From NCBI GenBank assembly GCA_963760435.1, contig CAVXDE010000018.1, positions 62,001 through 126,000 on the forward strand: 64,000 nucleotides of DNA, written 5' to 3'. Numbering within the stretch: position 1 is the first letter of the stretch; each line of letters starts with the position of its first letter. Below the pieces are notes generated by a model. That model saw only the letters and a list, made by a program, of their open reading frames with translations, searched no databases and was not told the DNA's origin. This document shows, piece by piece, positions 10,656 to 20,347 of this stretch. Position numbers and translations under genes: made by a program. Source of the DNA: JAFAXD01 sp963760435 (lineage in GTDB: Bacteria > Pseudomonadota > Alphaproteobacteria > Rhizobiales > Xanthobacteraceae).

Positions 10656-13005
10656 TCAATCCTGCGTCACCTGATGGATGGCATGCAAGATCAATTCCGG
10701 GGTCGCCGGCGCGTCGAGCGGCACGCGCTTGCCCGGCGCGAGGCTGTGGATCGCATCCGCGATCGCCGCAAACACCGAAATCCCCAGCATCAGCGGCGGC
10801 TCGCCCACAGCCTTGGAGCGATAGATCGTATCCTCGCGGCAGGCGCCGTCGAACAGCACGATGCGGAAATCCGGCGGCACGTCGGACGCGCAGGGAATCT
10901 TGTAGGTCGAGGGCGCATGGGTGAGCAGCCGTCCAGCCTGGTCGTAGACCAGCTCTTCGCAGGTGAGCCAGCCCATGCCCTGCACGAACCCGCCTTCGAT
11001 CTGGCCGATGTCGATTGCCGGATTGAGCGAGCGCCCGACATCATGGAGGATATCGACGCGGGTCACTTTCATCTCGCCGGTCAACGTATCGATGATCACC
11101 TCGGCACACGCCGCTCCGTAGGCGAAATAGAAGAACGGGTGTCCGCTCGCCTTGGCATGATCCCAGTGGATCTTGGGCGTGCGGTAGAAACCGGTCGATG
11201 AGAGCGAGATGCGCCCCAGGTACGCTTCGCGGATCAGCTGCGCGAAGGGCACCCGTCGATTGCCGATCAGCACGTGATTGTCGCGGAACGAGATCAGCTC
11301 CGGCGCGACCGCATACTTCTCAGCCGCGAAGGCGATCAGCCGGCCCTTGATGGTGCCGGCGGCGGCCTGCGCCGCCATGGCATTCATGTCGGTCCCCGAG
11401 GATGCGGCCGTCGGCGAGGTGTTGGGGACTTTGCCGGTCGTGGTCGGCGTGATCTTGACGCGAGGCAAGTCGATGCCGAACTCCTCGGCGACGACCTGGG
11501 CGACCTTGACGAACAGCCCCTGCCCCATCTCGGTGCCGCCGTGGTTCAGATGCACGGATCCGTCCTGATAGACATGCACCAGCGCGCCGGCCTGGTTGAG
11601 ATGGCTGGTGGTGAATGAGATGCCGAACTTCACGGGCGTCAGCGCAAGACCGCGCTTGAGATAACGGCTGTTCGTGTTGAATGATGCGATCCCGGCGCGC
11701 CGCGCTCGATACGCCGATGTGCGCTCGAGCGTTTCGATCATCTCGGGAAGGATGTTGTCAGTGACGCGCATCCCGTACGGCGTGACGTCGCGACCCTCGC
11801 CGTAGAGATTGCGTTTGCGCACATCGAGCGGATCGAGCCCGAGCGTCCAGGCAATGTCGTCGATCAACCGTTCCGCCGCCATCATGCCCTGCGGGCCACC
11901 AAAACCGCGGAAGGCGGTGTTGGAGACCGTGTGCGTCTTCGCGCGTTTGGTGACGATGCGCGCCGCCGGCAGGTAGTAGCGCATTGTCGGCGTGGAACAT
12001 GGCGCGGTCGTTGATCGAGGCCGAGAGATCGGCCGAGTAGCCACAGCGCGACGCGAGCATCACGTCGAACGCGGTGATACGGCCGTCAGCATCGAAGCCG
12101 GCCGTGTAGTCGGCGCGGAAGTCATGCCGCTTGCCGGTCATGGCCATGTCGTCGTCGCGGTCGAGCCGCAGCTTGCAGGGCCGGCCGGTGACGCGCGCCG
12201 CGAGCGCTGCCAGTGCCGCCCATTGGGCGGCCTGGGATTCCTTGCCGCCGAAGGCACCGCCCATGCGCCGCACTTCCACTGTCACGGCCGCCGCCGGGAG
12301 ATGCAGCATGTGAGCGATGATGGCCTGCAGCTCGCTCGGATGCTGGGTCGATGAGTAGACCAGCATCTCGTCTTCGCCCGGAACCGCGAGCGCGACTTGG
12401 CCCTCGAGATAGAAGTGTTCCTGGCCGCCGATGCGCAGCGAGCCGCTGACCCGGTGCTGACTTGCGGCGAGCGCCGCGTCGGGCTCGCCGGTCAGGAACG
12501 TGTACTCGGGCAGAATGTAGGATTCCGCGGCGAGCGCATCGTCGACGCTCACCAGCGGCTGCTCGGATTCGATTTCGATCTTGCCGAGCTTCGCCGCGCG
12601 GCGCGCGGCGTCGCGGGTTTGCGCGACGACGACGAACACCGCCTGGTGGTGAAACTCGACGCTGTCGGTCGCCAGAATGGGGTCATCGCCGGCGTTGACC
12701 GGGCTGGCATCGTTGCGCCCGGGGATATCCTGTGCCGTGAGCACGCAAACAACGCCGGGCGCGGCGCGTACCGCGGCAAGCTCGATCGCTTTGATCCGAC
12801 CGCGTGCCACCGGCGTGCCGCCAACGGCGAGATGCAGCGTGCCTTCCGGCTCGCGAATGTCGTCCACGTAGACGGCGCTGCCGCAAACGTGGCGCACCGC
12901 GGAATCGTGCCGCGTGGTCACGCCGACGGTGCGCGTCGCAGCTTCGGGTACGACGTCAGGAGCTTGCGCGAGTTCAGCGACCGACAACGGCATCCTCCCG
13001 AACAT
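10656..13005 (-). CDS. xdhB: Xanthine dehydrogenase molybdopterin-binding subunit XdhB (frameshifted)
   Basis: Two overlapping frames together give a full-length molybdenum subunit of about 780 residues. The N-terminal frame, down to about 11985, has SAVYVDDIREPEGTLHLAVGGT, GQEHFYLEGQVALAVPGEDE and RRMGGAFGGKESQAAQWA. The C-terminal frame continues with RIVTKRAKTHTVSNTAFRGFGGPQG, HLNHGGTEMGQGLF and SKAVGEPPLMLGISVFAAI. The junction is around 11980-11990, where HADNA must run into YYLPAARIV; one extra base (GCGC where GCC is expected) breaks the frame. The start overlaps the end of xdhA. With XdhA it oxidises hypoxanthine and xanthine to urate. The break may be a sequencing indel; if real the subunit is dead. 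Confidence 0.88.
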
Positions 13006-14452
13006 CAATCACCCGCGTCTCACGGGTTGGCGTTCCGCCTGCCTCGATCAGCGCTTTGCGCAAAAGCGCGCGCGCCGTGTCGCGGCGATAGCGGGCACTG
13101 CCGCGCTGATCAGCGAGCGGTGAGAAATCGGCATCAAGCGCCGTGAAGGCTGCCGACCATGTGGTCGGATCAGACAATCTGGCACTGGCCAGCGCCGCCT
13201 CGGCACCAGTTGCGCGGCGCGGCGTTGCCGCCATGCCGCCGAAGGCAATGCGCGCTGCCGAAATGTGGTCGCCGCTGCGGGTGAAGCGGAACGCGCCCAT
13301 GACGGCGGAAATATCTGAATCGAAGCGCTTCGAGATTTTGTAGCAGCGGAAGCAATCGTCCGGGCCGAGCTTGGGCACACGCACGGCCCGCACGAACTCG
13401 CCGGGCCGGCGATCCTGACGCCCGTAGGCGATGAAGAAATCCTCGAGCGGCACGGTGCGGGTCGTGTCGCCCTGCTGCAGCACGAGTGTGCTCCCAAGCG
13501 CGATCAGCGCCGGCGGCGTGTCGCCGATCGGCGAGCCATTGGCGATATTGCCGCCGAGCGTGCCGACCGTGCGCACCTGGCGCCCGGCGAAGCGGCGCAG
13601 CAGCGCGCCGAGATCGGGGTCGATGGCGGCGAGGTGTGGCATCGCCGCCTGATGCGTCGCGGTCGCGCCGAAGGTGACCGCGTCCGCCTCGTCGCTGATG
13701 GCATCGAGGCCGCGCACGCGCCCGAGCCAGATGATCTTCGGCACGTCGCGCAACTGCTTGGTGACCCACAGGCCGACATCGGTTGCGCCTGAGACCAGCA
13801 CCGCATCCGGATGCTTTGCATAGATGTCGGCGAGTGACGCGATGCTGGCGGGCGCCGCAAAAAAACGCCGGTCATCACCGACCAGTACGTCCGCATCATC
13901 GGCCAGAGCTGCAAGCCGACGGGCCACTTCCGGCTCATTATCGGCAAAGCGGTCCTGCGGCGGCGCCGCGCAAGCCGCGAGCGCGGCGTCAACGATCGGC
14001 CGATAGCCGGTACAGCGGCAGAGATTGCCGGCGATGAAATCGTTGACCTCGGCCCGCGTGAGCGGGCCGTGACGCGGCGCGTGATAAAGCCCGAACAGCG
14101 CCATGATGAAGCCCGGCGTGCAGAAGCCGCATTGCGAGCCGTGGCTCTCGACCATGGCCTGCTGCACCGGGTGCAAGCCGCCGTTGGCGAGATCGTCAAC
14201 CGCGATCACCTCGGCGCCGTCGGCCTGGCCGGCGAACAGAATGCAGGAATTGACCGGCGCATAGGTGACGTGACCATCGACGCAGCGGCGCAGCACCACC
14301 GTGCAGGCGCCGCAGTCGCCCTCGGCGCAGCCTTCCTTGGTGCCGAGCGCGCGCTCTTGCAGGCGCAAATAGTCGAGCAAGGTCAGCGTCGGGCTGAAGC
14401 TGCTGAGCCGCACCTCGCGCCCACCCCACAGAAACCGGATTTCGTTACGCAT
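12974..14452 (-). CDS. xdhA: Xanthine dehydrogenase small subunit XdhA (2Fe-2S and FAD)
   Basis: A 492-residue flavin/iron-sulfur subunit. The plant-type ferredoxin domain shows C42, C47, C50 and C70 (GCAEGDCGAC...NSC). The second 2Fe-2S domain has QCGFCTPGF (C108, C111) and NLCRCTGY (C145, C147). The FAD domain (about 180-350) has VSGATDVGLWVTKQL and TVGTLGGNIANGSPIGDTPP. It passes electrons from the Mo site to NAD+. It is the first gene of the xdhABC-importer block, so the promoter should lie in 14453-14640. The 220 bp upstream is shared with the divergent toxin-antitoxin pair. Confidence 0.95.
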   Translation of the reverse strand: MRNEIRFLWGGREVRLSSFSPTLTLLDYLRLQERALGTKEGCAEGDCGACTVVLRRCVDGHVTYAPVNSCILFAGQADGAEVIAVDDLANGGLHPVQQAMVESHGSQCGFCTPGFIMALFGLYHAPRHGPLTRAEVNDFIAGNLCRCTGYRPIVDAALAACAAPPQDRFADNEPEVARRLAALADDADVLVGDDRRFFAAPASIASLADIYAKHPDAVLVSGATDVGLWVTKQLRDVPKIIWLGRVRGLDAISDEADAVTFGATATHQAAMPHLAAIDPDLGALLRRFAGRQVRTVGTLGGNIANGSPIGDTPPALIALGSTLVLQQGDTTRTVPLEDFFIAYGRQDRRPGEFVRAVRVPKLGPDDCFRCYKISKRFDSDISAVMGAFRFTRSGDHISAARIAFGGMAATPRRATGAEAALASARLSDPTTWSAAFTALDADFSPLADQRGSARYRRDTARALLRKALIEAGGTPTRETRVIDVREDAVVGR

Positions 14453-14634
14453 TCGGCCTTGATTTTGTTCCTAAATCGGTTTGCCCGCGGGCCTTCCGCG
14501 TGAGCCTAAGCCATTGTCGGACAAATAGGCTTGGTGCGAAAGCAGAGAATAGCGCCAAGCCGCGCGCAAAACCGCGGCAGGGAGAGACGATCACCGCCAT
14601 TAGCGGCGTTGACGCGACGGCGATGTCCATCTAG

Positions 14635-14657
14635 GATATACACTGAAATTGTATATC
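14635..14657. promoter_or_regulatory. Operator palindrome of the AbrB/PIN toxin-antitoxin operon
   Basis: GATATAC (14635-14641) and GTATATC (14651-14657) form a perfect 7-bp inverted repeat separated by nine bases. It ends 15 bases before the antitoxin ATG. It is markedly AT-rich against its GC-rich surroundings. Antitoxins of this type autorepress through such palindromes, so this is the likely operator and overlaps the promoter. Confidence 0.7.
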
Positions 14658-14672
14658 ATTGATGGACACATC

Positions 14673-14903
14673 ATGCAGGTCTCCAAATGGGGCAACAGCC
14701 TCGCCGTCCGCCTACCCAAGGCCGTCGTGGAAGCCCTCAAGCTCAAGGAGGGGGACCACGTCGAGATTACGATCGCGGGTAGCCGTCATTTCGAAGTCGC
14801 GCGCGACCAGCGACGCGAGGAGGCACTGAAACGACTGCGCGCCCTGCAACGCCCCTTGCCTCCCGGCTTTAAATTCGATCGCGAAGAGGCGAATGAGCGC
14901 TAA
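14673..14903 (+). CDS. AbrB/MazE-type antitoxin
   Basis: A 76-residue protein that begins MQVSKWGNSLAVRLPKAVVEALKLKEGDHVEI, the swapped-hairpin AbrB/SpoVT DNA-binding domain of VapB/MazE antitoxins. The C-terminal half (RDQRREEALKRLRALQRPLPPGFKFDREEANER) is the usual disordered toxin-neutralising tail. The ATG at 14673 is preferred over an upstream TTG that would lie inside the operator palindrome. Its end overlaps the start of the PIN toxin gene by 11 bases. It should neutralise the toxin and repress the operon. Confidence 0.92.
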   Translation: MQVSKWGNSLAVRLPKAVVEALKLKEGDHVEITIAGSRHFEVARDQRREEALKRLRALQRPLPPGFKFDREEANER

Positions 14904-15297
14904 GCCGTTCCTGGACACGAACATCATCGTTTATGCGTTCAGCACCAACGATCCGCGCAGCACGAAAGCAGTTGCCCTGATTGAAGGCGGCGGTGCCATC
15001 AGTGTGCAAGTTCTGAATGAATTTGTGCACGTGCTACGCCGCAAGCAGGGACGGGACTGGGTGGAGATTATCGACGCGCTCGACGTGCTGAGAATCCTGC
15101 TTGACGCGCCGGCGCCATTAACCGGCGAATTGCATGAAATGGCGGTCAACATCGCACGCCGGCAGAACTTCTCGATCTACGACAGCCTCATCGTCGCTGC
15201 CGCTCAACATACAGGTTGCGCGGTGCTCTATTCCGAGGACTTGCAGCACGGGCAGCGTATTGATCAATTGACGATTAGAAATCCGTTCGTCGAGTAG
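14893..15297 (+). CDS. PIN-domain toxin (VapC family)
   Basis: A 134-residue PIN endoribonuclease. The acidic metal-binding set is complete: D8 (PFLDTNIIVY), E43 (LNEFVHVL), D97 (IYDSLIVAAA) and D116 (SEDLQHG). VapC toxins cleave tRNA or rRNA and arrest growth until the antitoxin is renewed. The gene overlaps its antitoxin by 11 bases, the standard arrangement. The pair faces away from xdhA. Confidence 0.94.
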   Translation: MSAKPFLDTNIIVYAFSTNDPRSTKAVALIEGGGAISVQVLNEFVHVLRRKQGRDWVEIIDALDVLRILLDAPAPLTGELHEMAVNIARRQNFSIYDSLIVAAAQHTGCAVLYSEDLQHGQRIDQLTIRNPFVE

Positions 15298-15369
15298 CGC
15301 GTCCCACTTCCGATGCTGTAAGCTCCCGCGACCGAGCTGCGGCAAAGCAGCCGGCACAGGGAGGAGAAC

Positions 15370-16640
15370 ATGCGCATCTTGAGCGTCATTGGGCGCGCTT
15401 GCGCCATTGCGGCGCTGGCGATCACAGGCACGCTGACACTCGCCAATGTCGGCAATGCCGCGGAGCCGATCCGGGTCGGCTTCAGCATGGCACTGACCGG
15501 CGGCGTGGCGCCGGCCGGCAAGCAGGTGCTGGCGGCGCTGCAGATTTGGCGTGACGACGTCAACGCCAAGGGCGGGCTGCTCGGGCGCCCGGTCGAGCTT
15601 GTGTTCTATGACGACCAAAGCAATCCGGCGAACGTGCCGGGGATCTACACCAAGCTGATCGATGTCGACAAAGTCGACCTGCTGATCGGCCCATACGCGA
15701 CCAACATGGTCGCTCCGGCAATCCCGGTGCTGATGCAGAACAAGAAGACCACGATCGGCATCCTGGCCAACGCCGCCAACAGCAAGTTCCACTATGACCA
15801 GTATTTCTCCATGCTGCCGACGGGGCCGGAGCCGCAGAAGGCATTTGCCACGGCTTCTTCGAGCTCGCCGCTGCGGCCGAGCCGCGGCCGCGCACCGTGG
15901 CGCTGGTCGCGGCCGATGCCGAATTCGCGCAGAACGCGGTTGACGGCGCGCGCCAGAGCATCAAGGAGATCGGCGGGTTCGAGACCATCTTCGACAAGAG
16001 CTATCCGCCGGCCACATCCGACTTCACACCGATCATGCGCGGCGTGCAGGCGCTCAATCCCGACATCGTCTATGTGGCGGCTTATCCGCCGGACTCGGTC
16101 GGCATCGTGCGCGCCGCAAACGAGATCGGGCTTACGCCGAAAATGTTCGGCGGCACCCTGATTGGGCTCCTGATAACGCCGATCAAGATGCAGCTCGGTG
16201 CGCTGTCGAACGGCATCGTCAACAGCGAAGCGTTCGTACCGGTGCCGGCGTTGACGTTCCCGGGCACGCTCGAATTGCTGGCAAAGTACCGGGCGGTCGC
16301 CAAAGAGCAGGGAATCGACCTGATGGGATGGTCATACCCGCCGCTCGGCTACGCGGCGGCCCAGGTGCTGACCCAGGCGGTCGAAGGCACCAAGAGCCTC
16401 GACCACAAGGCGCTCGCCGATTACATGCACAGCCACACATTCCACACCGTGGTCGGCGACATCACCTTCGGCAAGGACGGCGAGTGGACGAAATCGCGCA
16501 TGGTGTTCACCCAGTTCCAAGGCCTCACCGGCAATTCGCTCGACCAGTTCAAGGACACGACCCACGAGGTCGTCGTTTGGCCGAAGGAGTACAAGTCGGG
16601 CAACATGATCTACCCGTACGCGAAGGCGAAGGGCCCGTAG
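15370..16640 (+). CDS. Branched-chain amino acid-type ABC substrate-binding protein (LivK-like, frameshifted)
   Basis: A periplasmic binding protein of about 423 residues, preceded by GGGAGGAG. The signal peptide is MRILSVIGRACAIAALAITGTL. The first frame has IRVGFSMALTGGVAPAGKQVLAALQIWRDDVNAKGG, typical of the Leu/Ile/Val receptor family. Around 15846-15852 one base seems missing; the second frame resumes at HGFFELAAAAEP and carries GGFETIFDKSYPP, DIVYVAAYPPDSVGIVRAA and a normal C-terminus to 16640. No Liv permease or ATPase genes are adjacent, so it is an orphan receptor or uses components encoded elsewhere. Confidence 0.88.
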
Positions 16641-16641
16641 T

Positions 16642-17743
16642 CTACTCCACCGTCGCCGGCAGAAACTTGAACGGCTGGGCCGGCACGAACTTGTCGGCCG
16701 CGTTGCCTGCAAAGACGCGGCCGCCCGCGATGGTGAGCTTCTTGATCACCGCGCCCTCCTTGAGATCGAGATCCGCGAGCGGGACCCAGAACACGTTGGG
16801 GCTGGTGGCCGAGTCAAAAAAGTAGACCTTGTCGCGCTGATCGGCGGCGATGCGCCAGAGGGTCGAGGCAACGTTGGGTTCGCCGGTCGTCGCAACGCCA
16901 AGCGGAACGCTGACGGCGCGCATCACGCTGATCACGCTCGCCGCTGCCTGGTTGGCGTAGGATTCGTCCGGGACGCGCCTTGATGTAGTGCGGATCGATC
17001 CGGGTCGGGATGGCGTTGATCAGAAACGTCGCGCGCGCGAAGCGATCGGCGGCCCGGCTTGTACCAGGCAGAAAAACGTTGCCGCCGACGTCCTCCCAAT
17101 AGCGATTGAGCGCGAGTTGCTCCTCGAACCGCGGCGAGTTGGTCATCACCGTATATTGCTTGCCGTGATGAATGATCAGTTTGCCCCCGAGGTACTCGAA
17201 GATCGCCGAGTCGCCGCTGGAATCGGACAACGACAAGTGCAGCTGGGCCGGATCGCCGTTGGGCAGTTTCGGCGCGATGACAACGAACGGTTCCTTCGCC
17301 AGCGCGTCCACGGCCTCAGCAACGGTCGCGAAATTGTCCAGCGCATATTGCGCCCACGTACTGATCGAGATGACCGGCCGCGCCGGATCCGGTTTGCCGT
17401 AATCGGATTCGGCGAGATACAGCAGGTTGGCGACAAGCCCCGCCTCGTTCATCCCATCCGCGGTGGCGCTCTCATAGCCCGAGACGACGACGCTGCCATA
17501 CTTGGCGACCCAGCTGGCCGAGTTCGGCCCGGCTGCGCCGTCGCGCTTGATGCCGCGCGGAAAAGCCCACAGGTTGGAGGAGATGTCCTCGACCCAGTCC
17601 ATCGACCGGCCGGTGATGACGATGCCGTCGGTCCCGATATAGACCACGCGCGTACAGGCTTCGATGGTCTGCCAGGCCGCCAAGCTGAAACCGAGCGCCA
17701 AGGCCGGTCCCAAAAGAACCCGTTTCAATTGCCGTTTTTGCAT
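16642..17743 (-). CDS. Linear amide C-N hydrolase (choloylglycine hydrolase / penicillin V acylase family, frameshifted)
   Basis: A secreted Ntn hydrolase of about 365 residues. The start is an ATG with GGGAGG just upstream; the signal peptide MQKRQLKRVLLGPALALGFSL ends before ...TIEACTRVVYIG, so the cysteine of ACTR is the new N-terminal nucleophile. Family landmarks are GIVITGRSMDWVED, GMNEAGLVANLLYLAES, and YTVMTNSPRFEEQL with the conserved Asn. One extra base near 16975 breaks the frame; the last about 110 residues (VISVMRAVSVPLGVATTGEPN to the end) are in another frame. Members open linear amide bonds such as in bile salts, penicillin V or N-acyl homoserine lactones. It converges on the LivK-like gene with one base between stops. 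Confidence 0.87.
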
Positions 17744-17856
17744 CGCCGCCTCCCGTGCCGTGCCCGTGGAATTATAGACTGGCCTCGGATAGAACCCCAT
17801 AGCTCGCGAGCCGGCCTGTGTAGGAACGTCAAATCGGCGGCATTAGGGAGGATGAG

Positions 17857-18792
17857 ATGAAGCTTGTATGTTTCGATGATTTCCAATTGGGCGTACACAA
17901 AGGCGGCGACAGCATTGTCGACATCACGCCTGTGGTGCGCGATGCCGCGCCCGGCACGCCACAGACCCTGATCAATGGCGTGATCGAACGGTTTGCCCAC
18001 TATCGCGGGCGGATCGAGAAGGCCGTCGCTGAAGGGAAGCCGATCCCGGTTTCCGCCGTCAAGCTGCGACCGCCGGTGCCGAACCCCGGCAATATCGATT
18101 GCATGGCCGTCAACTACATCGAGGAAATGTTCCCGACGCCCCCGCCGATCAACGGCTTCCAGAAATCGCACAACGCCATCATCGGTCCCGGCGACACGAT
18201 GATCCTGCCCGACGCGCCGGCGACGATCTTCGAGGGCGAGGCGGAGCTTGGCGTGGTGATCGGCAAGCGCGCCAGCAACGTGAACGCCGCCCAGGCGATG
18301 GACTATGTGTTCGGCTACATCAATTTCATCGACGGCTCGGCGCGTGAGCTGCCCCCGCCCGGCAACACCTTCTATCAGACCAAGTCGCGCGAAACTTTTG
18401 CACCGATCGGGCCCTACCTGGTGACGGCCGACGAAGTCCCCGATCCGCATGCCTTGCAGGTGAAGCTCTGGGTCAACGGGGTGCTCAAGCAGGACTTCAG
18501 CACAGCCGATATGGCCAACAAGATCCCCCGCTGCATCGAGTGGGTGTCGTCGATCCACCACCTCGATCCGGGCGACATCATTGCCACCGGCACCAACCAC
18601 GGCGGACTGAACCCGTTCATGGACGGCGACGTGGTGGAGTTGGAAACCGCCGGGCTCGGCCGACTGAAAATCAATGTGCGCGACGATCTCAAGCGCACCT
18701 GGCCCCGCGAGACCCGGCTCGAGCGCCACCGCAAGAAGCTGCCCACCATCACCCCACAGGCCAGCGGAAAGTACGCCCCGGTACAAAAATAG
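17857..18792 (+). CDS. Fumarylacetoacetate hydrolase family protein
   Basis: A 311-residue enzyme with a strong Shine-Dalgarno site (GGGAGGATGAG). The FAH catalytic core is visible: NIDCMAVNYIEE, the metal-binding EGEAELGVVIGKRA, FGYINFIDGSARE, FAPIGPYLVTADEVPD, and IATGTNHGGLNPFMDGDVVELE. Members hydrolyse or decarboxylate 2-oxo/1,3-dioxo acids in aromatic and sugar-acid catabolism. It is divergent from the amide hydrolase gene, with about 110 bp between them. The exact substrate is unknown. A paralogue with different sequence sits at 45570. Confidence 0.9.
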   Translation: MKLVCFDDFQLGVHKGGDSIVDITPVVRDAAPGTPQTLINGVIERFAHYRGRIEKAVAEGKPIPVSAVKLRPPVPNPGNIDCMAVNYIEEMFPTPPPINGFQKSHNAIIGPGDTMILPDAPATIFEGEAELGVVIGKRASNVNAAQAMDYVFGYINFIDGSARELPPPGNTFYQTKSRETFAPIGPYLVTADEVPDPHALQVKLWVNGVLKQDFSTADMANKIPRCIEWVSSIHHLDPGDIIATGTNHGGLNPFMDGDVVELETAGLGRLKINVRDDLKRTWPRETRLERHRKKLPTITPQASGKYAPVQK

Positions 18793-18955
18793 GGCCAAAT
18801 CGCGAATAGTTGCCGCACCCCCGTAATCGTGCCGCAATCTGGCCGCGAGTGGGCAGTAGCGTTTTGCTTCGGTTCGATGGGGTGGGGTTTTCTTGATCGA
18901 CCGGAACAGACGGACAAACGGCCTGTTGCCGCAGGACTGGCGTTCGGCCTGAGCG

Positions 18956-20347
18956 ATGTATTCGCCAAACACAAGGCCGAGCCGCCATGGCCTCCGCAGC
19001 GGGCAACTGAGCTTGCGGCACCGGCTCATCCTGGTGGGAACCGCAGCGGTGGTGCTTGTCGCCGCGATCGCTGCGGCGACCTTCTATTTCACCTATGAGC
19101 CTAGAACGCTGACCGTCGCCGTCGGTCCGACCGGCGGCGAAAACTTCCACATCATGCAGGCGCTGGCCCAGCAGTTTGCCCGCGAGCGCTCCCCGGTCCG
19201 ATTGAAAATCGTGGCATCGGAGGGCGGGCCGGCCGAGAGCGCCGCGGCCATCGATAATGGCAGCGCCGATATTGCGGTGGTGCGGGGCGATCTCGGGATT
19301 CCGGCTAACGGACAGGTGGTCGCCATCCTGCGCCACAACGTCGCCATGTTGCTGGTCCCGGCGCCGAGCGCGCGGGCGACTAAAGACGGGCCCAAGTCGA
19401 AGCCGGCGAAGATCGAAAAGGTCGAGCAGCTGGCGGGTCACCGCATCGGCGTCGTCTCACGGGCCGATGCCAACCTCCAGGTGCTGGACGTCATTCTGCG
19501 CCAATACGCCATCGCCAACAGCAAGGTGCAGGTCGTCGTGCTTGATCCCAACGACGTCGGCGCCGCCATACGCGACGATAAGGTCGATGCCCTCCTGGTA
19601 ACGGGGCCACAAACCGGCAAGGCCCTGGCCGATGTGGTGGCCGCCGCTTCAAGCGCCAAAGAGGCGCCGACGTTCCTGCCGGTCGGTGAATCGGAGGCGA
19701 TCGAGAAGCGCTTTCCGAATTACGAGTCGACCGAGATCGTGGCCAATGCGTTCGGCGGCTCGCCCGCAAAACCGCCGGAAGCGGTCGAGACCATCGGCTT
19801 CATGCACTACATCATCGCCAACCAGGCTCTGGGCGAAGACGTGGTCGCGGATTTCGCCGAGCATCTGTACGCAGCACGGCAGACCCTCGCGGCGGAAATA
19901 TCGTCCCCGTTCAAGATCGAGGCGCCGTCGACCGACAAGGACGCAACCGTCCCGGTCCACCCGGGGGCCGCCGCTTATATCGACGGCAACATGAAGACGT
20001 TTTTCGACCGCTACAATGATCTGCTATATTGGGGTGTGATCCTGCTGTCGTTCTGCGGATCAGCGACGGCGGGTGTCGCCGGCTACCTGCGCGCCGGCAA
20101 GCGTGCGCACCGCTCCGAACTGCTCGAGCGATTAATTGAGCTGATGCAGTCGGCGCGCATCGCCGAGACCCCCGACGTGCTCGACAGGCTGCAGGCCGAG
20201 GTAGACGCGATCCTCGCCTCCACGATCCGCGAGGTCGAAACCAATGCCATGGAGGACCGGGCGCTCGCCGCATTTTCGTTGGCACTGGATCAGGTGAGGC
20301 TCGCGATCACGGACCGCCGCAACATGTTGGTGAAACTCGCCGCATGA
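18956..20347 (+). CDS. TAXI-family TRAP solute-binding protein with C-terminal membrane domain
   Basis: A 463-residue protein. After a membrane anchor (RLILVGTAAVVLVAAIAAATFYF, about 25-47) comes the TAXI receptor domain: TLTVAVGPTGGENFHIMQALAQQF, VASEGGPAESAAAIDNGSADIAVVRGDLG, and KVEQLAGHRIGVVSRADANLQVLD. After the receptor fold, a second membrane helix (LLYWGVILLSFCGSATAGVAGYL, about 355-377) is followed by a roughly 85-residue helical cytoplasmic tail. Ordinary TAXI receptors are shorter and free in the periplasm. No TRAP permease is adjacent. The last four bases overlap the next gene. Confidence 0.85.
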   Translation: MYSPNTRPSRHGLRSGQLSLRHRLILVGTAAVVLVAAIAAATFYFTYEPRTLTVAVGPTGGENFHIMQALAQQFARERSPVRLKIVASEGGPAESAAAIDNGSADIAVVRGDLGIPANGQVVAILRHNVAMLLVPAPSARATKDGPKSKPAKIEKVEQLAGHRIGVVSRADANLQVLDVILRQYAIANSKVQVVVLDPNDVGAAIRDDKVDALLVTGPQTGKALADVVAAASSAKEAPTFLPVGESEAIEKRFPNYESTEIVANAFGGSPAKPPEAVETIGFMHYIIANQALGEDVVADFAEHLYAARQTLAAEISSPFKIEAPSTDKDATVPVHPGAAAYIDGNMKTFFDRYNDLLYWGVILLSFCGSATAGVAGYLRAGKRAHRSELLERLIELMQSARIAETPDVLDRLQAEVDAILASTIREVETNAMEDRALAAFSLALDQVRLAITDRRNMLVKLAA

